A DNA stretch of 64,000 nucleotides from positions 32,782-96,781 of the forward strand of contig NZ_JAOTID010000016.1 in NCBI RefSeq assembly GCF_026163695.1. Reading direction: 5' to 3'. The position numbers and the translations under genes were made by a program. This DNA is from Shumkonia mesophila. GTDB lineage: Bacteria; Pseudomonadota; Alphaproteobacteria; Rhodospirillales; Shumkoniaceae. Positions 52,634 through 62,074 of this stretch are shown here, piece by piece. Each line of letters begins with the position of its first letter. Position 1 is the stretch's first letter. Under the pieces are notes generated by a model. That model saw only the letters and a program-made list of their open reading frames with translations, was not told where the DNA came from and ran no database searches.

Positions 52634-53743
52634 ATGGAAAATTCTGTCATTATTTTGGCCGTTGGTGTGGCCGTTGCCGTCCTGGCGGCGATTTTCGTCC
52701 TCGTCCTGCTGCGCGGCGAGCGGGGCCGCGCGGAAAGCGCCGCCCAGATGGCCCAGCTGGCCGACACCGCCGGCCGGCTGGCCGCCCAGCAGGCCGAACT
52801 GACCGGCCGCCTGCAACAGACCCAGAGCGGCATCAACGAACGCCTGGACGGCCTGTCGAAGCGCCTGGGCGACGGCCTGGCCGAGCAGACCGAGAAGACC
52901 GGTGAGACGCTCAAGGACCTGCAGACCCGCCTTGCCGTCATCGACCGCGCCCAGCAGAACATCACCGACCTGTCGCAACAGGTGGTGGGACTCCAGGATA
53001 TTCTGTCCAACAAGCAGGCGCGCGGCGCCTTCGGCGAAATCCAGTTGCAGGACATCGTGACCGCCGCCCTGCCGCCCTCGGCCTTCGCCCTGCAAGTCAC
53101 CTTGGGCAACGGGGCCAGGGTCGATTGCCTGCTGAACCTGCCCAACCCGCCGGGCGCCATCGCCATCGACGCCAAGTTCCCGCTGGAAAGCTATCAGGCC
53201 CTGCGCGACGCGCGTGACGAGGCCGCCCAGGTGCAGGCCCGCCGGGCCTTCAGCGCCGACGTGCTGAAGCACGTGCGCGACATCGCCGACAAATACATCG
53301 TGCCCGGCGAGACGGCGGAATCGGCCCTGATGTTCCTGCCCTCCGAAGCCGTCTATGCCGAGCTGCACGCCAACTTCCGCAACGTCATCGAGGATTCGTT
53401 CCGCCGCCGGGTGTGGATCGTCTCGCCGACCACCTTGATGGCGACGCTGAACACCGTGCGCGCCATCCTCAAGGACGCCCGCATGCGCGAGCAGGCCGGC
53501 GTCATCCAGACCGAGGTGCAGAAGCTGCTGAAGGACGTCGGCCTCCTGACCAAACGAGTGGACAATCTCGGAAGCCATTTCAGGTTGGCGAACAAGGACA
53601 TCGAGGAAATCACGACATCGGCGGGAAAGATTGAAAGGCGGGCCGAACGCATCGACGAAATCCAGCTCGGCCCCGATTCGCCGGCCGCCGACCTGCCGCC
53701 GCCGGTCCCGCTCGCCATCGCGGACGACGGCGCCGAACGGTAA
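52634..53743 (+). CDS. rmuC: DNA recombination protein RmuC homologue
   Basis: A 369-residue protein with an N-terminal membrane anchor (residues 5-24) and a coiled-coil region (about 30-130, rich in Ala, Gln and Glu). The RmuC nuclease-like domain follows, with RGAFGEIQLQDIVTAALPP, AIAIDAKFPLESYQAL and FLPSEAVYAELHANF. The IDAKFP part resembles a PD-(D/E)XK active site. RmuC limits inversions at short inverted repeats in E. coli. The start at 52634 follows a GGGGAGGA site. In alphaproteobacteria it is commonly found beside def. Confidence 0.93.
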   Translation: MENSVIILAVGVAVAVLAAIFVLVLLRGERGRAESAAQMAQLADTAGRLAAQQAELTGRLQQTQSGINERLDGLSKRLGDGLAEQTEKTGETLKDLQTRLAVIDRAQQNITDLSQQVVGLQDILSNKQARGAFGEIQLQDIVTAALPPSAFALQVTLGNGARVDCLLNLPNPPGAIAIDAKFPLESYQALRDARDEAAQVQARRAFSADVLKHVRDIADKYIVPGETAESALMFLPSEAVYAELHANFRNVIEDSFRRRVWIVSPTTLMATLNTVRAILKDARMREQAGVIQTEVQKLLKDVGLLTKRVDNLGSHFRLANKDIEEITTSAGKIERRAERIDEIQLGPDSPAADLPPPVPLAIADDGAER

Positions 53744-53817
53744 GGCGGAATCGGCGCGCCGCCGGCACGGCGCCGTGGTAGCATCGACGGCAAGGGCCGT
53801 CTCTAAAGGGGGATTCG

Positions 53818-54792
53818 ATGGACATCACGGGATTCTCGATCTTCGTCGTCGCCGTCCTGATCCTTGCCGTGATCGTCGTTCTGCTCGGCGTCAAGGCGGT
53901 CACGCAGGGCTACGAGTATACGGTGGAGCGGTTCGGCCGCTACACCCGCACGCTCAAGCCCGGCCTGCACCTGATCATTCCCGTGGTGGACCGCATCGGC
54001 GCCAAGCTGAACATGATGGAGCAGGTCCTCGACGTCCCGACCCAGGAGATCATCACGCGCGACAACGCCATGGTGTCGGTCGACGGCGTCGTCTTCTACC
54101 AGGTGCTCGACGCCGCCGCGGCCGCCTATGAGGTCCGCCAATTGGAGTTCGCCGTCCTCAACCTGACCATGACCAACATCCGCACCGTCATGGGCTCGAT
54201 GGACCTGGACGAACTGCTCTCGCAGCGCGACCAGATCAACGCCCGGCTGCTCAACGTGGTCGACGAGGCGACCAGCCCCTGGGGCATCAAGGTGACGCGC
54301 ATCGAGATCAAGGACATCTCGCCGCCCCGCGACCTGATCGATTCGATGGCCCGCCAGATGAAGGCCGAGCGCGACAAGCGGGCCGCCATCCTGGTCGCCG
54401 AGGGCGAGCGGCAGGCCGCCATCCTCAAGGCCGAGGGCGACAAGCAGTCGGCCATCCTGCAGGCCGAGGGCCGGCGCGAGGCCGCCTATCGCGACGCCGA
54501 GGCGCGCGAGCGCGAGGCCGAAGCCGAGGCCAAGGCGACGGCCATGGTTTCCGAGGCCATCGCCAAGGGCAACGTGCAGGCCATCAACTATTTCGTCGCC
54601 CAGAAGTACACCGAGGCATTGCAGAGCATCGCCTCGGCCAAGAACCAGAAAGTGATCTTCCTGCCGCTCGAGGCCACCAGCCTGATCGGCACCGTCGGCG
54701 GCATCGCCGAGATCGCCAGGGAAGCCTTCGGCGGCAAAGGCGGGGCGCCGAGGGCCGAATCGCCGGATGGCCCGTGGGCGAAGAAGGACTAG
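53818..54792 (+). CDS. SPFH/Band 7 (stomatin-like, QmcA-type) membrane protein
   Basis: A 324-residue stomatin-family protein. An N-terminal membrane helix (residues 4-23) is followed by a Band 7 domain ([24 protein letters not shown] and onward to about residue 180). A long Ala/Glu-rich coiled coil (about 190-260, with repeated [17 protein letters not shown]) follows, and then a C-terminal part with [17 protein letters not shown]. Such proteins form membrane microdomain cages and often work with NfeD partners, as with the gene 15 bp downstream. QmcA/YbbK of E. coli is the nearest known type. Confidence 0.93.
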   Translation: MDITGFSIFVVAVLILAVIVVLLGVKAVTQGYEYTVERFGRYTRTLKPGLHLIIPVVDRIGAKLNMMEQVLDVPTQEIITRDNAMVSVDGVVFYQVLDAAAAAYEVRQLEFAVLNLTMTNIRTVMGSMDLDELLSQRDQINARLLNVVDEATSPWGIKVTRIEIKDISPPRDLIDSMARQMKAERDKRAAILVAEGERQAAILKAEGDKQSAILQAEGRREAAYRDAEAREREAEAEAKATAMVSEAIAKGNVQAINYFVAQKYTEALQSIASAKNQKVIFLPLEATSLIGTVGGIAEIAREAFGGKGGAPRAESPDGPWAKKD

Positions 54793-54807
54793 GAGCGGAG
54801 CGGCGCC

Positions 54808-55251
54808 ATGGCATTCTTCTCCGGGATCGGCTACTGGCACTGGTTCATCCTCGGCATCGTCCTTGTCATCGTGGAGATGGCGGCGCCGGGGGTGGTCTTT
54901 CTGTGGCTGGGCATCGCCGCCGGGGCGACCGGGCTGATCGTGCTGGCCATCGACGGCCTGACCTGGCAGGTCCAGACGCTTCTTTTCGCCGGCCTCTCGG
55001 TGGTCAGCATCGTGTCGGGGCGCCTGTGGCTGCGCCGTCACCCGACGGCGACCGATCATCCGACGCTCAACAGGCGGGGCGAACAGCACATCGGCCGCGT
55101 CTTCACCCTGGACGCCCCGATCGTCAATGGCGTCGGCAAGATCAGGGTCAACGACGCGACGTGGAAAGTTGCCGGCGAGGATTTGCCGGCCGGCACCCGC
55201 GTCAAGGTCATCGCCGCCGAGGGCACCATCCTGCGCGTCGAGCCGGGTTGA
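54808..55251 (+). CDS. NfeD-family membrane protein
   Basis: A 147-residue short NfeD protein. Two to three membrane segments (about 10-28, 30-48 and 50-70) are followed by a C-terminal OB-fold (about 85-146), with IGRVFTLDAPIVNGVGKIRVNDATWKV and AGTRVKVIAAEGTILRVEPG. Its E. coli counterpart YbbK-partner YbbJ is likewise encoded with an SPFH protein. An AGGAGCGGAG site lies ahead of the ATG, 15 bp after the SPFH gene, so the two are co-translated partners. Confidence 0.92.
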   Translation: MAFFSGIGYWHWFILGIVLVIVEMAAPGVVFLWLGIAAGATGLIVLAIDGLTWQVQTLLFAGLSVVSIVSGRLWLRRHPTATDHPTLNRRGEQHIGRVFTLDAPIVNGVGKIRVNDATWKVAGEDLPAGTRVKVIAAEGTILRVEPG

Positions 55252-55397
55252 GGTTGCCGGTTTCACGCCGGGCGTGAATAGGAACCCCGTTTCAGCAGTC
55301 TAGAGGGGGTGGCGAGCGTCCGGGCGTTCGGCGCAGGGTGGTGCATGCGCTCGGGCCAAACCGTCCTCCATCAGGCAACAACCGCTGAGGCGAGACC

Positions 55398-57020
55398 ATG
55401 CGCGATCTTCCAAACCCCGGGGAAACAGAGTGGACGGCCGACGGCATCGGCAGGCGTACGCTGCTCGGCTCGGCCGCCGCGGCGATGCTGGCCGGCCTCC
55501 TGCCGCCCGGCACCACCGCCTGGGCGCAGGCGCCGCAGGGGCTTCGGTTCGGTCCCGCCCGGCCGTTCGGCTTCGACGCGCTGACCGAGCGGGCGAAAGA
55601 GCGGGCCGCCAAACCGTACGAAGCGCCCCGCCGGCCGGCTGCGGACATCGTAAGCCGGATCGTCTACGAGGTGCACGGCAAGATCCGCTTTCGCCCCGAG
55701 GACGCGCTTTACGCCGAGGGTCCCGGCGCCTATCCGGCCACCTTCTTCCATCTGGGCAACTATTTTCCCACCCCCGTCGCCATGTATGCCGTCGACGGCG
55801 AGACGGCGCGCGAGATCCGCTATTCGCCCGACTACTTCGACATGCCGGTGGACAGCATCGCCCGCGGCCTGCCGCCCGATGTCGGGTTCGCCGGCTTCAG
55901 GCTCCATGAATCGCGCGAAAGGGACGACTGGCGGACCCAGGACTGGGTGGCCTTCCTCGGCGCCTCGTACTTCCGCGCCATCGGCGAACTGGGGCAGTAC
56001 GGCCTGTCGGCCCGCGGCATCGCCATCGACACCGCGGCGCCGACGCCCGAGGAATTTCCGCAGTTCGTCGAATTCTACATCGCGCCGGCCAAGACCGCCG
56101 AAGAGCCGGCCGTCGTCCACGCGCTGCTCGACGGGCCCAGCATCGCCGGCGCCTATCGCTTCGCGCTGCGCCGCACCGACGACGTCATCATGGACATCGA
56201 GGCCCGGCTGTTCCTGCGCCGCGACGTCTCGCGGCTCGGCATCGCGCCCCTGACCTCGATGTTCTGGTACGCCGAATACGGCAAGGGCCGCACGCTGGAC
56301 TGGCGCCCCGAGATCCACGATTCCGACGGGCTGGCGATGTGGACGGGAGCCGGTGAGCGGATCTGGCGCCCCCTCAACAACCCGCCGGTGACCACGACGT
56401 CGACCTTCGTCGACGAGAATCCGCGCGGCTTCGGGCTTTTGCAGCGCGACCGCGACTTCGCGCGCTACCTCGACGGCGTGCGTTACGACCGCCGCCCCAG
56501 CCTGTGGGTCGAGCCGCTGGACAGCTGGGGGAAGGGCACGGTGCAGTGCGTCGAGATCCCGACCGACGACGAGATCCACGACAACATCGGGGTGTTCTGG
56601 ACCCCGGCCGAGCCGGCGCGCGCGGGGCAGTCTTACACCATGCGCTATCGCCTGCACTGGCTGGCCGAGGAACCCTATCCGGCCGACACGGTGGCCCGGA
56701 CGGTGGCAACCCGCATGGGCCGCGGCGGCGAGCCGGGAAAACCGCGTCCCCGGGGCGTCTACAAGTTCGCCATCGAGTTCGCCGGCGGGCCGCTGGAGGA
56801 TTTCGAGTCCGAGGTAAAGCCGGACGCCGTCGTCGAGGCCTCGCGCGGTCAGGTCTCCTACGTCTTCATGACCGCGCTGCCGGAAATCGGCCGCTGGCAA
56901 TGCCAGTTCGACCTGACGGCGGAAGGCTCGGCGCCGGTCGAACTCCGGGTCCACCTGCGCGTCGCGGGCAACGCCGCCAGCGAAACCTGGCTTTATCAAT
57001 TCCACCCCGGCCGGGCGTGA
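55398..57020 (+). CDS. Periplasmic glucan biosynthesis protein, OpgG/OpgD (MdoG) family
   Basis: A 540-residue exported protein. A Tat-type signal (Gly-Arg-Arg-Thr-Leu-Leu-Gly, Arg19-Arg20) is cleaved near AWAQA (residue 45). The mature protein has the MdoG fold: RPFGFDALTERAKERAAKPY, ATFFHLGNYFPTPVAMY, EYGKGRTLDWRPEIHDSDGLAMW and PRGVYKFAIEFAGG. OpgG and OpgD act on the backbone or branching of osmoregulated periplasmic glucans, a hypo-osmotic adaptation. A Tat signal is characteristic of OpgD. No opgH glucosyltransferase lies next to it in the window. Confidence 0.92.
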   Translation: MRDLPNPGETEWTADGIGRRTLLGSAAAAMLAGLLPPGTTAWAQAPQGLRFGPARPFGFDALTERAKERAAKPYEAPRRPAADIVSRIVYEVHGKIRFRPEDALYAEGPGAYPATFFHLGNYFPTPVAMYAVDGETAREIRYSPDYFDMPVDSIARGLPPDVGFAGFRLHESRERDDWRTQDWVAFLGASYFRAIGELGQYGLSARGIAIDTAAPTPEEFPQFVEFYIAPAKTAEEPAVVHALLDGPSIAGAYRFALRRTDDVIMDIEARLFLRRDVSRLGIAPLTSMFWYAEYGKGRTLDWRPEIHDSDGLAMWTGAGERIWRPLNNPPVTTTSTFVDENPRGFGLLQRDRDFARYLDGVRYDRRPSLWVEPLDSWGKGTVQCVEIPTDDEIHDNIGVFWTPAEPARAGQSYTMRYRLHWLAEEPYPADTVARTVATRMGRGGEPGKPRPRGVYKFAIEFAGGPLEDFESEVKPDAVVEASRGQVSYVFMTALPEIGRWQCQFDLTAEGSAPVELRVHLRVAGNAASETWLYQFHPGRA

Positions 57021-57028
57021 AAATTCGG

Positions 57029-57122
57029 TAATTTCGGGGACAGTATATTTAATTCGTCTGCGCCGCCCACCGTGTATACATCGCAGTGTTTTTGCGAATT
57101 AAATATACTGTCCCCGAAATTA
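57029..57122. repeat. Perfect 28-bp inverted repeat at a convergent gene junction (copy 3)
   Basis: Arms 57029-57056 and 57095-57122 are perfect inverted copies of 28 bp around a 38-nt loop; the core is TAATTTCGGGGACAGT followed by ATATTTAATTCG. It lies between the OpgG/D gene and chrA, and its last three bases are the TAA stop of chrA. Same family as 16073 and 21104. The element probably acts as a bidirectional terminator. Confidence 0.9.
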
Positions 57123-58304
57123 GAACAGCGCGAGACCGGCGCCCAGGGCGGCGGCCAGCGGCGCCACCAGCCAGGGCGGCAGGCGCAGCACGGTGAGCGC
57201 GCCGAAGGCGGCCAGCAGCAGCACGAAATCGGCTGCCTCGTGGATGGTGCCGGTCCACACCGGGTCGTAAAGCACGGCCACCAGCAGGCCGACCACGGCG
57301 GCGTTCACCCCCATCAGCGCCGACTGCACGGCGGGCCGGGCGCGCAGCGCGTTCCAGAACGGCAGCGCGCCGACCAGCAGCAGGAAGGACGGCAGGAAGA
57401 TGGCGAGCAGGCAAAGCATCGCCAAGCCGACCCCGCCCCCGGGGCGCGTCACCACCCCCAGATAGGCGGCGATCGAGAACAGCGGCCCCGGCAGCGCCTG
57501 GGCGGCGCCGTAGCCGGCCAGGAAGGTGTCGGTATCGACCCAGCCCGGCGGCACGACATGGGCCTGGAGCAGCGGCAGCAACACGTGGCCGCCGCCGAAC
57601 ACCAGCGAACCGGCCCGGAAGAAGCTGTCGAAGACGGTCAGCGCGTGGCTTTGCGTCACCGACACCGCGATCGGCAGGCCGGCCAGCAGCAGGAAGAAAA
57701 GAGCGAGCGCGGCGATCCCGGTCCGGCGGCCGATGCTCAGCCGAAGGGCGCCGTCCGACGACGTACCGCCCTTGAGGATGATCCAGCAGAATATCGCGCC
57801 GAGGCCGATCACCGCCAGTTGGCCGAACGGCCCCGGCCACGCCAGCACCAGGATGGCGGCGACCACCGCGAAGCCCTGGCGGATGCGGTCGGGACACAGC
57901 GTGCGGGCCATCCCCCATACCGCCTGGGCCACCACCGCCACCGCCATCACCTTGAGCCCCTTGAGCCAGCCGGTGCCCAGCGTATCGCCCGCCTCGACCA
58001 TGCCATAGGCGAAAGCCAGCATGAGAAGGGCGGACGGCAGGGTGAAACCGACCCAGGCCGCCAGCACGCCGGGAAGCCCGGCCTTGATCAGGCCGATGCC
58101 CATGCCGACCTGGCTGCTGCTCGGCCCCGGCAGGAACTGGCAGAGGGCCACCAGGTCGACGTAGGTGCGTTCGTCCAGCCAGCGGCGGCGGACGACGAAT
58201 TCGTCGCGGAAATACCCCAGGTGGGCGACCGGTCCGCCGAAGCACTGGCAGCCCAGCCTGAGAAAAGTGAGGAAGACCCCGAAGGCGCCGACGGGCTGGG
58301 CCAT
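57120..58304 (-). CDS. chrA: Chromate transporter, ChrA (long-chain CHR family)
   Basis: A 394-residue membrane protein with two homologous CHR halves. The first has FLTFLRLGCQCFGGPVAHLG and QFLPGPSSSQVGMGIG, and the second SFFRAGSLVFGGGHVLLPLL and QALPGPLFSIAAYLG. These paired FGG and PGP motifs define ChrA, a chromate efflux pump (CrO4 2-/sulfate exchanger) in Pseudomonas and Cupriavidus. The start is ATG 58304; the frame continues upstream but into recR. It is co-directional with recR (20-bp gap). The TAA stop comes from an inverted repeat. Confidence 0.93.
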   Translation of the reverse strand: MAQPVGAFGVFLTFLRLGCQCFGGPVAHLGYFRDEFVVRRRWLDERTYVDLVALCQFLPGPSSSQVGMGIGLIKAGLPGVLAAWVGFTLPSALLMLAFAYGMVEAGDTLGTGWLKGLKVMAVAVVAQAVWGMARTLCPDRIRQGFAVVAAILVLAWPGPFGQLAVIGLGAIFCWIILKGGTSSDGALRLSIGRRTGIAALALFFLLLAGLPIAVSVTQSHALTVFDSFFRAGSLVFGGGHVLLPLLQAHVVPPGWVDTDTFLAGYGAAQALPGPLFSIAAYLGVVTRPGGGVGLAMLCLLAIFLPSFLLLVGALPFWNALRARPAVQSALMGVNAAVVGLLVAVLYDPVWTGTIHEAADFVLLLAAFGALTVLRLPPWLVAPLAAALGAGLALF

Positions 58305-58324
58305 GGCCGGTTGTCCTCCTCTTG

Positions 58325-58921
58325 TCACGACACCGGCCGGCGGGCCTTCAGCGCCGCGTTCAGCGTGCCGTCGTCCAGGTAATCCAACTCGCCGCCGACC
58401 GGCACGCCGTGGGCCAGCCCGGAAACGACCACCCCGCAGCCGGCCAGCCGCTCGACGATATAGTGCGCGGTAGTCTGCCCTTCGACAGTAACGCCGGTGG
58501 CCAGGATCACCTCTTTCACCTCGCTCCGGCCGGCTCGCTCGACGAGCCTGGGGATGCGCAGCTCCTCGGGGCCGACACCGTCCAAAGCCGAGAGGGTGCC
58601 GCCCAGCACGTGATAGCGGCCACGGAAGGCGGCGGTGCGCTCCAGCGCCCACAGGCCGGCCACGTCCTCGACCACGCAGATCAGGGAGGGATCGCGCTTG
58701 GGATCGGTGCACAGGTGGCAGGGATCGGTGGAATCGAGGTTGCCGCATTCGGAACAGGCCCGGACGCTGACGGCGGCGCCGGCCATGGCCTGGGCCAGCG
58801 GGCCCATCAGGGCGTCGCGCCGCTTCAACAGGTAAAGTACGGCGCGCCGGGCCGAGCGCGGGCCCAACCCCGGCAGCTTGGCCATCAGGGAGATCAGATG
58901 CTCGATGTCGGACGTGACCAT
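58325..58921 (-). CDS. recR: Recombination protein RecR
   Basis: A 198-residue RecR. A helix-hairpin-helix ([17 protein letters not shown], about residues 16-32), a zinc finger Cys56-x2-Cys59...Cys68-x2-Cys71 and a TOPRIM domain ([16 protein letters not shown], then [18 protein letters not shown]) are in the standard order. The C-terminus has [26 protein letters not shown]. It works with RecF/RecO to load RecA at gaps. It lies 31 bp after ebfC on the same strand, the normal order. Confidence 0.96.
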   Translation of the reverse strand: MVTSDIEHLISLMAKLPGLGPRSARRAVLYLLKRRDALMGPLAQAMAGAAVSVRACSECGNLDSTDPCHLCTDPKRDPSLICVVEDVAGLWALERTAAFRGRYHVLGGTLSALDGVGPEELRIPRLVERAGRSEVKEVILATGVTVEGQTTAHYIVERLAGCGVVVSGLAHGVPVGGELDYLDDGTLNAALKARRPVS

Positions 58922-58952
58922 CCGCCCTCGCCCCGCCTTGCGGCCCGGCCGC

Positions 58953-59276
58953 TCAGAACGGCAGCTGGAAGCCGGGCGGCAATTGCAGACCGCCGGTCAG
59001 TTGCGCCATCTCTTCGGCGACGTGGGCCTCGACCTTGGCCTTGGCGTCGTTGAAGGCGGCGACCACCAGGTCCTCGACCACCTCGACATCGCGGCTGGCG
59101 AACAGCGAGGGGTCGATTTTCACCCGCCGCGCCTGGGCCTTGCCCGACAGCGTCACCTCGACCATGCCGCCGCCGGCCACGCCGGTTTTCTCGATCTGCC
59201 CCAGCTTTTCCTGCAGCTCGGCCATGCGCGCCTGCATTTCCTGGGCTTTTCTCATCATCTCGCCGAGGTTTTTCAT
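58953..59276 (-). CDS. ebfC: YbaB/EbfC-family nucleoid-associated protein
   Basis: A 107-residue DNA-binding protein. It begins [24 protein letters not shown], the YbaB helix, and continues with [25 protein letters not shown] and [26 protein letters not shown], ending in a Pro-rich tail. Members are dimers that coat or bind DNA. Typically the gene sits directly downstream of dnaX. Here an opposite-strand exonuclease gene (59345-60175) separates the two, so ebfC-recR must have their own promoter in the 68-bp gap upstream. Confidence 0.95.
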   Translation of the reverse strand: MKNLGEMMRKAQEMQARMAELQEKLGQIEKTGVAGGGMVEVTLSGKAQARRVKIDPSLFASRDVEVVEDLVVAAFNDAKAKVEAHVAEEMAQLTGGLQLPPGFQLPF

Positions 59277-59344
59277 GAATTCGTCGTCTCCGGCTGCTAT
59301 CGATGCGTCGGGCCCAGTGTATAACAGGACGGGGAACCCAAGTC

Positions 59345-60175
59345 ATGCAGCACCAGAACCTCATCGTCTTCGACATCGAAACCGTGCCCGACACCGAGGC
59401 GGTGGGGAACCTGACCGGCTTCGAGGATCGCGACGTGGCGGCGAGGCGCGCCGAACTGGAGCGCTACCACCTGGCCATCACCGACGGCCGGAACGCCTTT
59501 CCCCGCCAGCCGTTCCACCGGGTGGTGGCGATCAGCTTCCTGCGCGCCGAGATCGAGCGCAGCGGGGCCGGCGAGACCTATTATCTCCAGGAGTTGCGCT
59601 CGGGCGGCACTGAGAAGTCGGACGAGAAGGAACTGGTCGCCGGCTTCTTCCAGTTCGTGGAGCGCCACAAGCCGCGCCTGGTGTCGTTCAACGGGCGCAC
59701 CTTCGACCTGCCGGTGCTGAAATACCGGGCGATGAAGCACGGCATCGCGGCGCGCTTCCTTTACGCCTCCGGCGACAAGTGGAACAGCTACACCAGCCGT
59801 TACGCCAGCGACTGGCATTGCGACCTGCTGGAGGTGCTCTCCGACTTCGGGGCCTCGGCCCGCATCCGCCTCGACGAGGTGTGCGCGGTAATGGGCTTCC
59901 CCGGCAAGTTCGGCATCGAGGGCAGCCGGGTGGCCGATCTTTTCGATGGCGGAAGGATCAAGGAGATCCGCGACTACTGCGAGACCGACGTCCTCAACAC
60001 CTACCTCGTCTATTTGCGCCACCAGCTGCACACCGGCACGCTGGGCCTGGACGGCTACAACCGCGCCGTCGCCGACCTGGTGGAGCTGATCAAGGCCGAA
60101 GGCGACGAGCGACCCCACCTCGTGGGCTTCCTCGAGGCCTGGGGCCGGGCCTCGGACAACACTTTCGTGCTCTAA
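59345..60175 (+). CDS. Predicted 3'-5' exonuclease (PolB-like, DEDDy type)
   Basis: A 276-residue RNase-H-fold exonuclease. The acidic motifs are visible: IVFDIETVPD (Exo I), LVSFNGRTFDLPVLKYR (Exo II) and YCETDVLNTYLVYLR (Exo III with Tyr). HCDLLEVLSDFGAS lies between. This is the 'PolB-like predicted 3'-5' exonuclease' family, lacking a polymerase part. The start is ATG 59345 after ACGGGGA; an upstream ATG at 59303 is in frame but without similarity. It lies on the opposite strand to the dnaX and ebfC genes and ends exactly at the base before the dnaX stop. Probable role in DNA repair. Confidence 0.88.
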   Translation: MQHQNLIVFDIETVPDTEAVGNLTGFEDRDVAARRAELERYHLAITDGRNAFPRQPFHRVVAISFLRAEIERSGAGETYYLQELRSGGTEKSDEKELVAGFFQFVERHKPRLVSFNGRTFDLPVLKYRAMKHGIAARFLYASGDKWNSYTSRYASDWHCDLLEVLSDFGASARIRLDEVCAVMGFPGKFGIEGSRVADLFDGGRIKEIRDYCETDVLNTYLVYLRHQLHTGTLGLDGYNRAVADLVELIKAEGDERPHLVGFLEAWGRASDNTFVL

Positions 60176-62017
60176 TCAGTCCGGTTCCTCGGCGTCCGGC
60201 TCGGCCGGGGCGTCGAGGGCGGCCTCGAAGCCGCCGCGGGGGACCGCGCCGCCCATGTTGCGCACCGCCTCGATCTCGGCCCCGGGGAAGGTTTCCATGA
60301 CCGCCTGAACCAGCGGATGCTGGGACGCTTCCGAGCGGCGCGAGGCCTCGGCCTTTTCCTCCTGCTGGCGGAGCGTCGGCTGCCCCGCCTCGCGCGAGAC
60401 CGTGACCACCCAGCGCCTGGCCGTGCGGGCGTTGAGGAACCGGGACAGGTCGTGAGCCAGTTCGCCCGGCGCGTGTTCGCCCGGACGGAATTCGATGCGC
60501 CCCGGCTCGAACCGCACCAGGTGCAGGTTCGACATCAGGTTGGCGTGCAGGATCATCTCGCGATCCGCCAGGGTCAGCGCGACGACGTCGGCGAAGGTGG
60601 CCGGATCGGGCTTCTGGGGGTCGGCCGCAAGAACGCTCTGCGGCAGCGGATCCCGTCCGGCGCTGGCCTGCCCCCCCACCGCCGCGGCGCGTGGCCGGTC
60701 GGAGGCGGAGGGCATCGACGGCGCCGCCTGCGAAGCCGCTGCCACGGGAGAGCCGCCACCGCCACCGGACGGCGCGCCGCCGGTCCGCGCCGGAGCGGCG
60801 CCCCCGCCGGCCAACGAAGCCACCGCATCGGCCGGGCTTGGCAGGTCGGCGGCGAAGACCAGGCGCACCAGCACCATCTCGGCCGCCTGCAGGGGCGAGG
60901 GTGCGTGGCGCACCTCGGATAGCCCCTTGAGCAGCATCTGCCAGGCCCGGGTCAGCACCGCCATCGACAGCGTCTCGGCCATGGCGCGGCCGCGCACCCG
61001 TTCGGCCTCGGGCATGCCCGGGTCGTCGGCCGCGGCCGGCACCAGTTTGACGCGGGTCAGCCAGTGGACGAGTTCAAGCATGTCCTCGACGATCACCGCC
61101 GGGTCGGCGCCGCCGGCATAGAGATCGGCCAGGATGTCGAGGCCGGCCCGCGCGTCGCCCTGCATCGCCGTCTCCAGCAGGTCGAAGGTGCGGGTGCGGT
61201 CGACCAGCCCGATCATGGTCCTGACCTCGTCCTCGCCGATGGCGCCGGCGCAATGGGCGATGGCCTGGTCGAGCAGGCTCAAGCCATCTCGCACGCTGCC
61301 GTCGGCGGCGCGCGCGATCAATTGCAGGGCGCCGGGCGCCACCGTCACGCCCTCCTTTTCGGCGATGCCGGCGAAGTGGGCGGCCAGGGTGCCGGAATCG
61401 ACACGGCGCAGGTCGAAGCGCTGGCAGCGCGACAGCACCGTCACCGGCACCTTGCGCACCTCGGTGGTGGCGAAGATGAACTTGACGTGGGCGGGCGGTT
61501 CTTCCAGCGTCTTCAGCAGCGCGTTGAAGGCGTTCTTCGACAGCATGTGCACTTCGTCGATGATGTAGACCTTGGTGCGCGCCGAGGTCGGCCGATACTG
61601 CACGCCGTCGATCACCTCGCGGATGTCGTCGACGCCGGTGCGGCTGGCGGCGTCCATCTCCATCACGTCCATGTGGCGATCCTCGGCGATGGCCTTGCAA
61701 TGGACGCAGACGCCGCAGGGATCGATGGTCGGGCCGCCGGTGCCGTCGGGCCCGACGCAGTTGAGCGCGCGGGCGATCAGGCGGGCCGTGGTGGTCTTGC
61801 CGATACCGCGCACGCCGGTGAGGATGAAGGCATGCGCCAGGCGCCCGGTCTTCATGGCGTTGGTCAGCGTGCGGACCATCGCCTCCTGGCCGATCAGCTC
61901 GGAAAACGTGGTCGGCCGGTACTTGCGGGCCAGCACCCGGTAGGGCGTCGCCTGCGCGGCGGCCGGGGCGGCGGAAGCGGGGGAAGCGGGCTGTCCGGGG
62001 TTCAGCTGATCGTCCAT
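60176..62017 (-). CDS. dnaX: DNA polymerase III subunit gamma/tau
   Basis: A 613-residue clamp-loader ATPase. Walker A is GVRGIGKTT (residues 68-76), the zinc-binding Cys are at 87, 101, 104 and 107, Walker B is IIDEVHMLSKNA, sensor 1 is FATTE and the trans Arg is in SRCQRFDLRR. Domain III follows, then a Pro/Gly/Ala-rich linker (about residues 440-500) and a tau-like C-terminus that contacts the polymerase. The start at 62017 (MDDQLNPGQP) is the first Met outside the SRP RNA gene. I saw no A6G-type slippery site that would make gamma by frameshifting. ffs lies 57 bp upstream. Confidence 0.96.
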   Translation of the reverse strand: MDDQLNPGQPASPASAAPAAAQATPYRVLARKYRPTTFSELIGQEAMVRTLTNAMKTGRLAHAFILTGVRGIGKTTTARLIARALNCVGPDGTGGPTIDPCGVCVHCKAIAEDRHMDVMEMDAASRTGVDDIREVIDGVQYRPTSARTKVYIIDEVHMLSKNAFNALLKTLEEPPAHVKFIFATTEVRKVPVTVLSRCQRFDLRRVDSGTLAAHFAGIAEKEGVTVAPGALQLIARAADGSVRDGLSLLDQAIAHCAGAIGEDEVRTMIGLVDRTRTFDLLETAMQGDARAGLDILADLYAGGADPAVIVEDMLELVHWLTRVKLVPAAADDPGMPEAERVRGRAMAETLSMAVLTRAWQMLLKGLSEVRHAPSPLQAAEMVLVRLVFAADLPSPADAVASLAGGGAAPARTGGAPSGGGGGSPVAAASQAAPSMPSASDRPRAAAVGGQASAGRDPLPQSVLAADPQKPDPATFADVVALTLADREMILHANLMSNLHLVRFEPGRIEFRPGEHAPGELAHDLSRFLNARTARRWVVTVSREAGQPTLRQQEEKAEASRRSEASQHPLVQAVMETFPGAEIEAVRNMGGAVPRGGFEAALDAPAEPDAEEPD

Positions 62018-62074
62018 CGGGTGCCGGGATCGACTGTGGCTCGCGACAACGGAAAAAGCCGCGCGAAAAAAGGT

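Noticed and set aside
60176..62017. Programmed frameshift for a gamma form of DnaX
   Set aside because: No A-rich slippery heptamer was seen in the GC-rich region after domain III.
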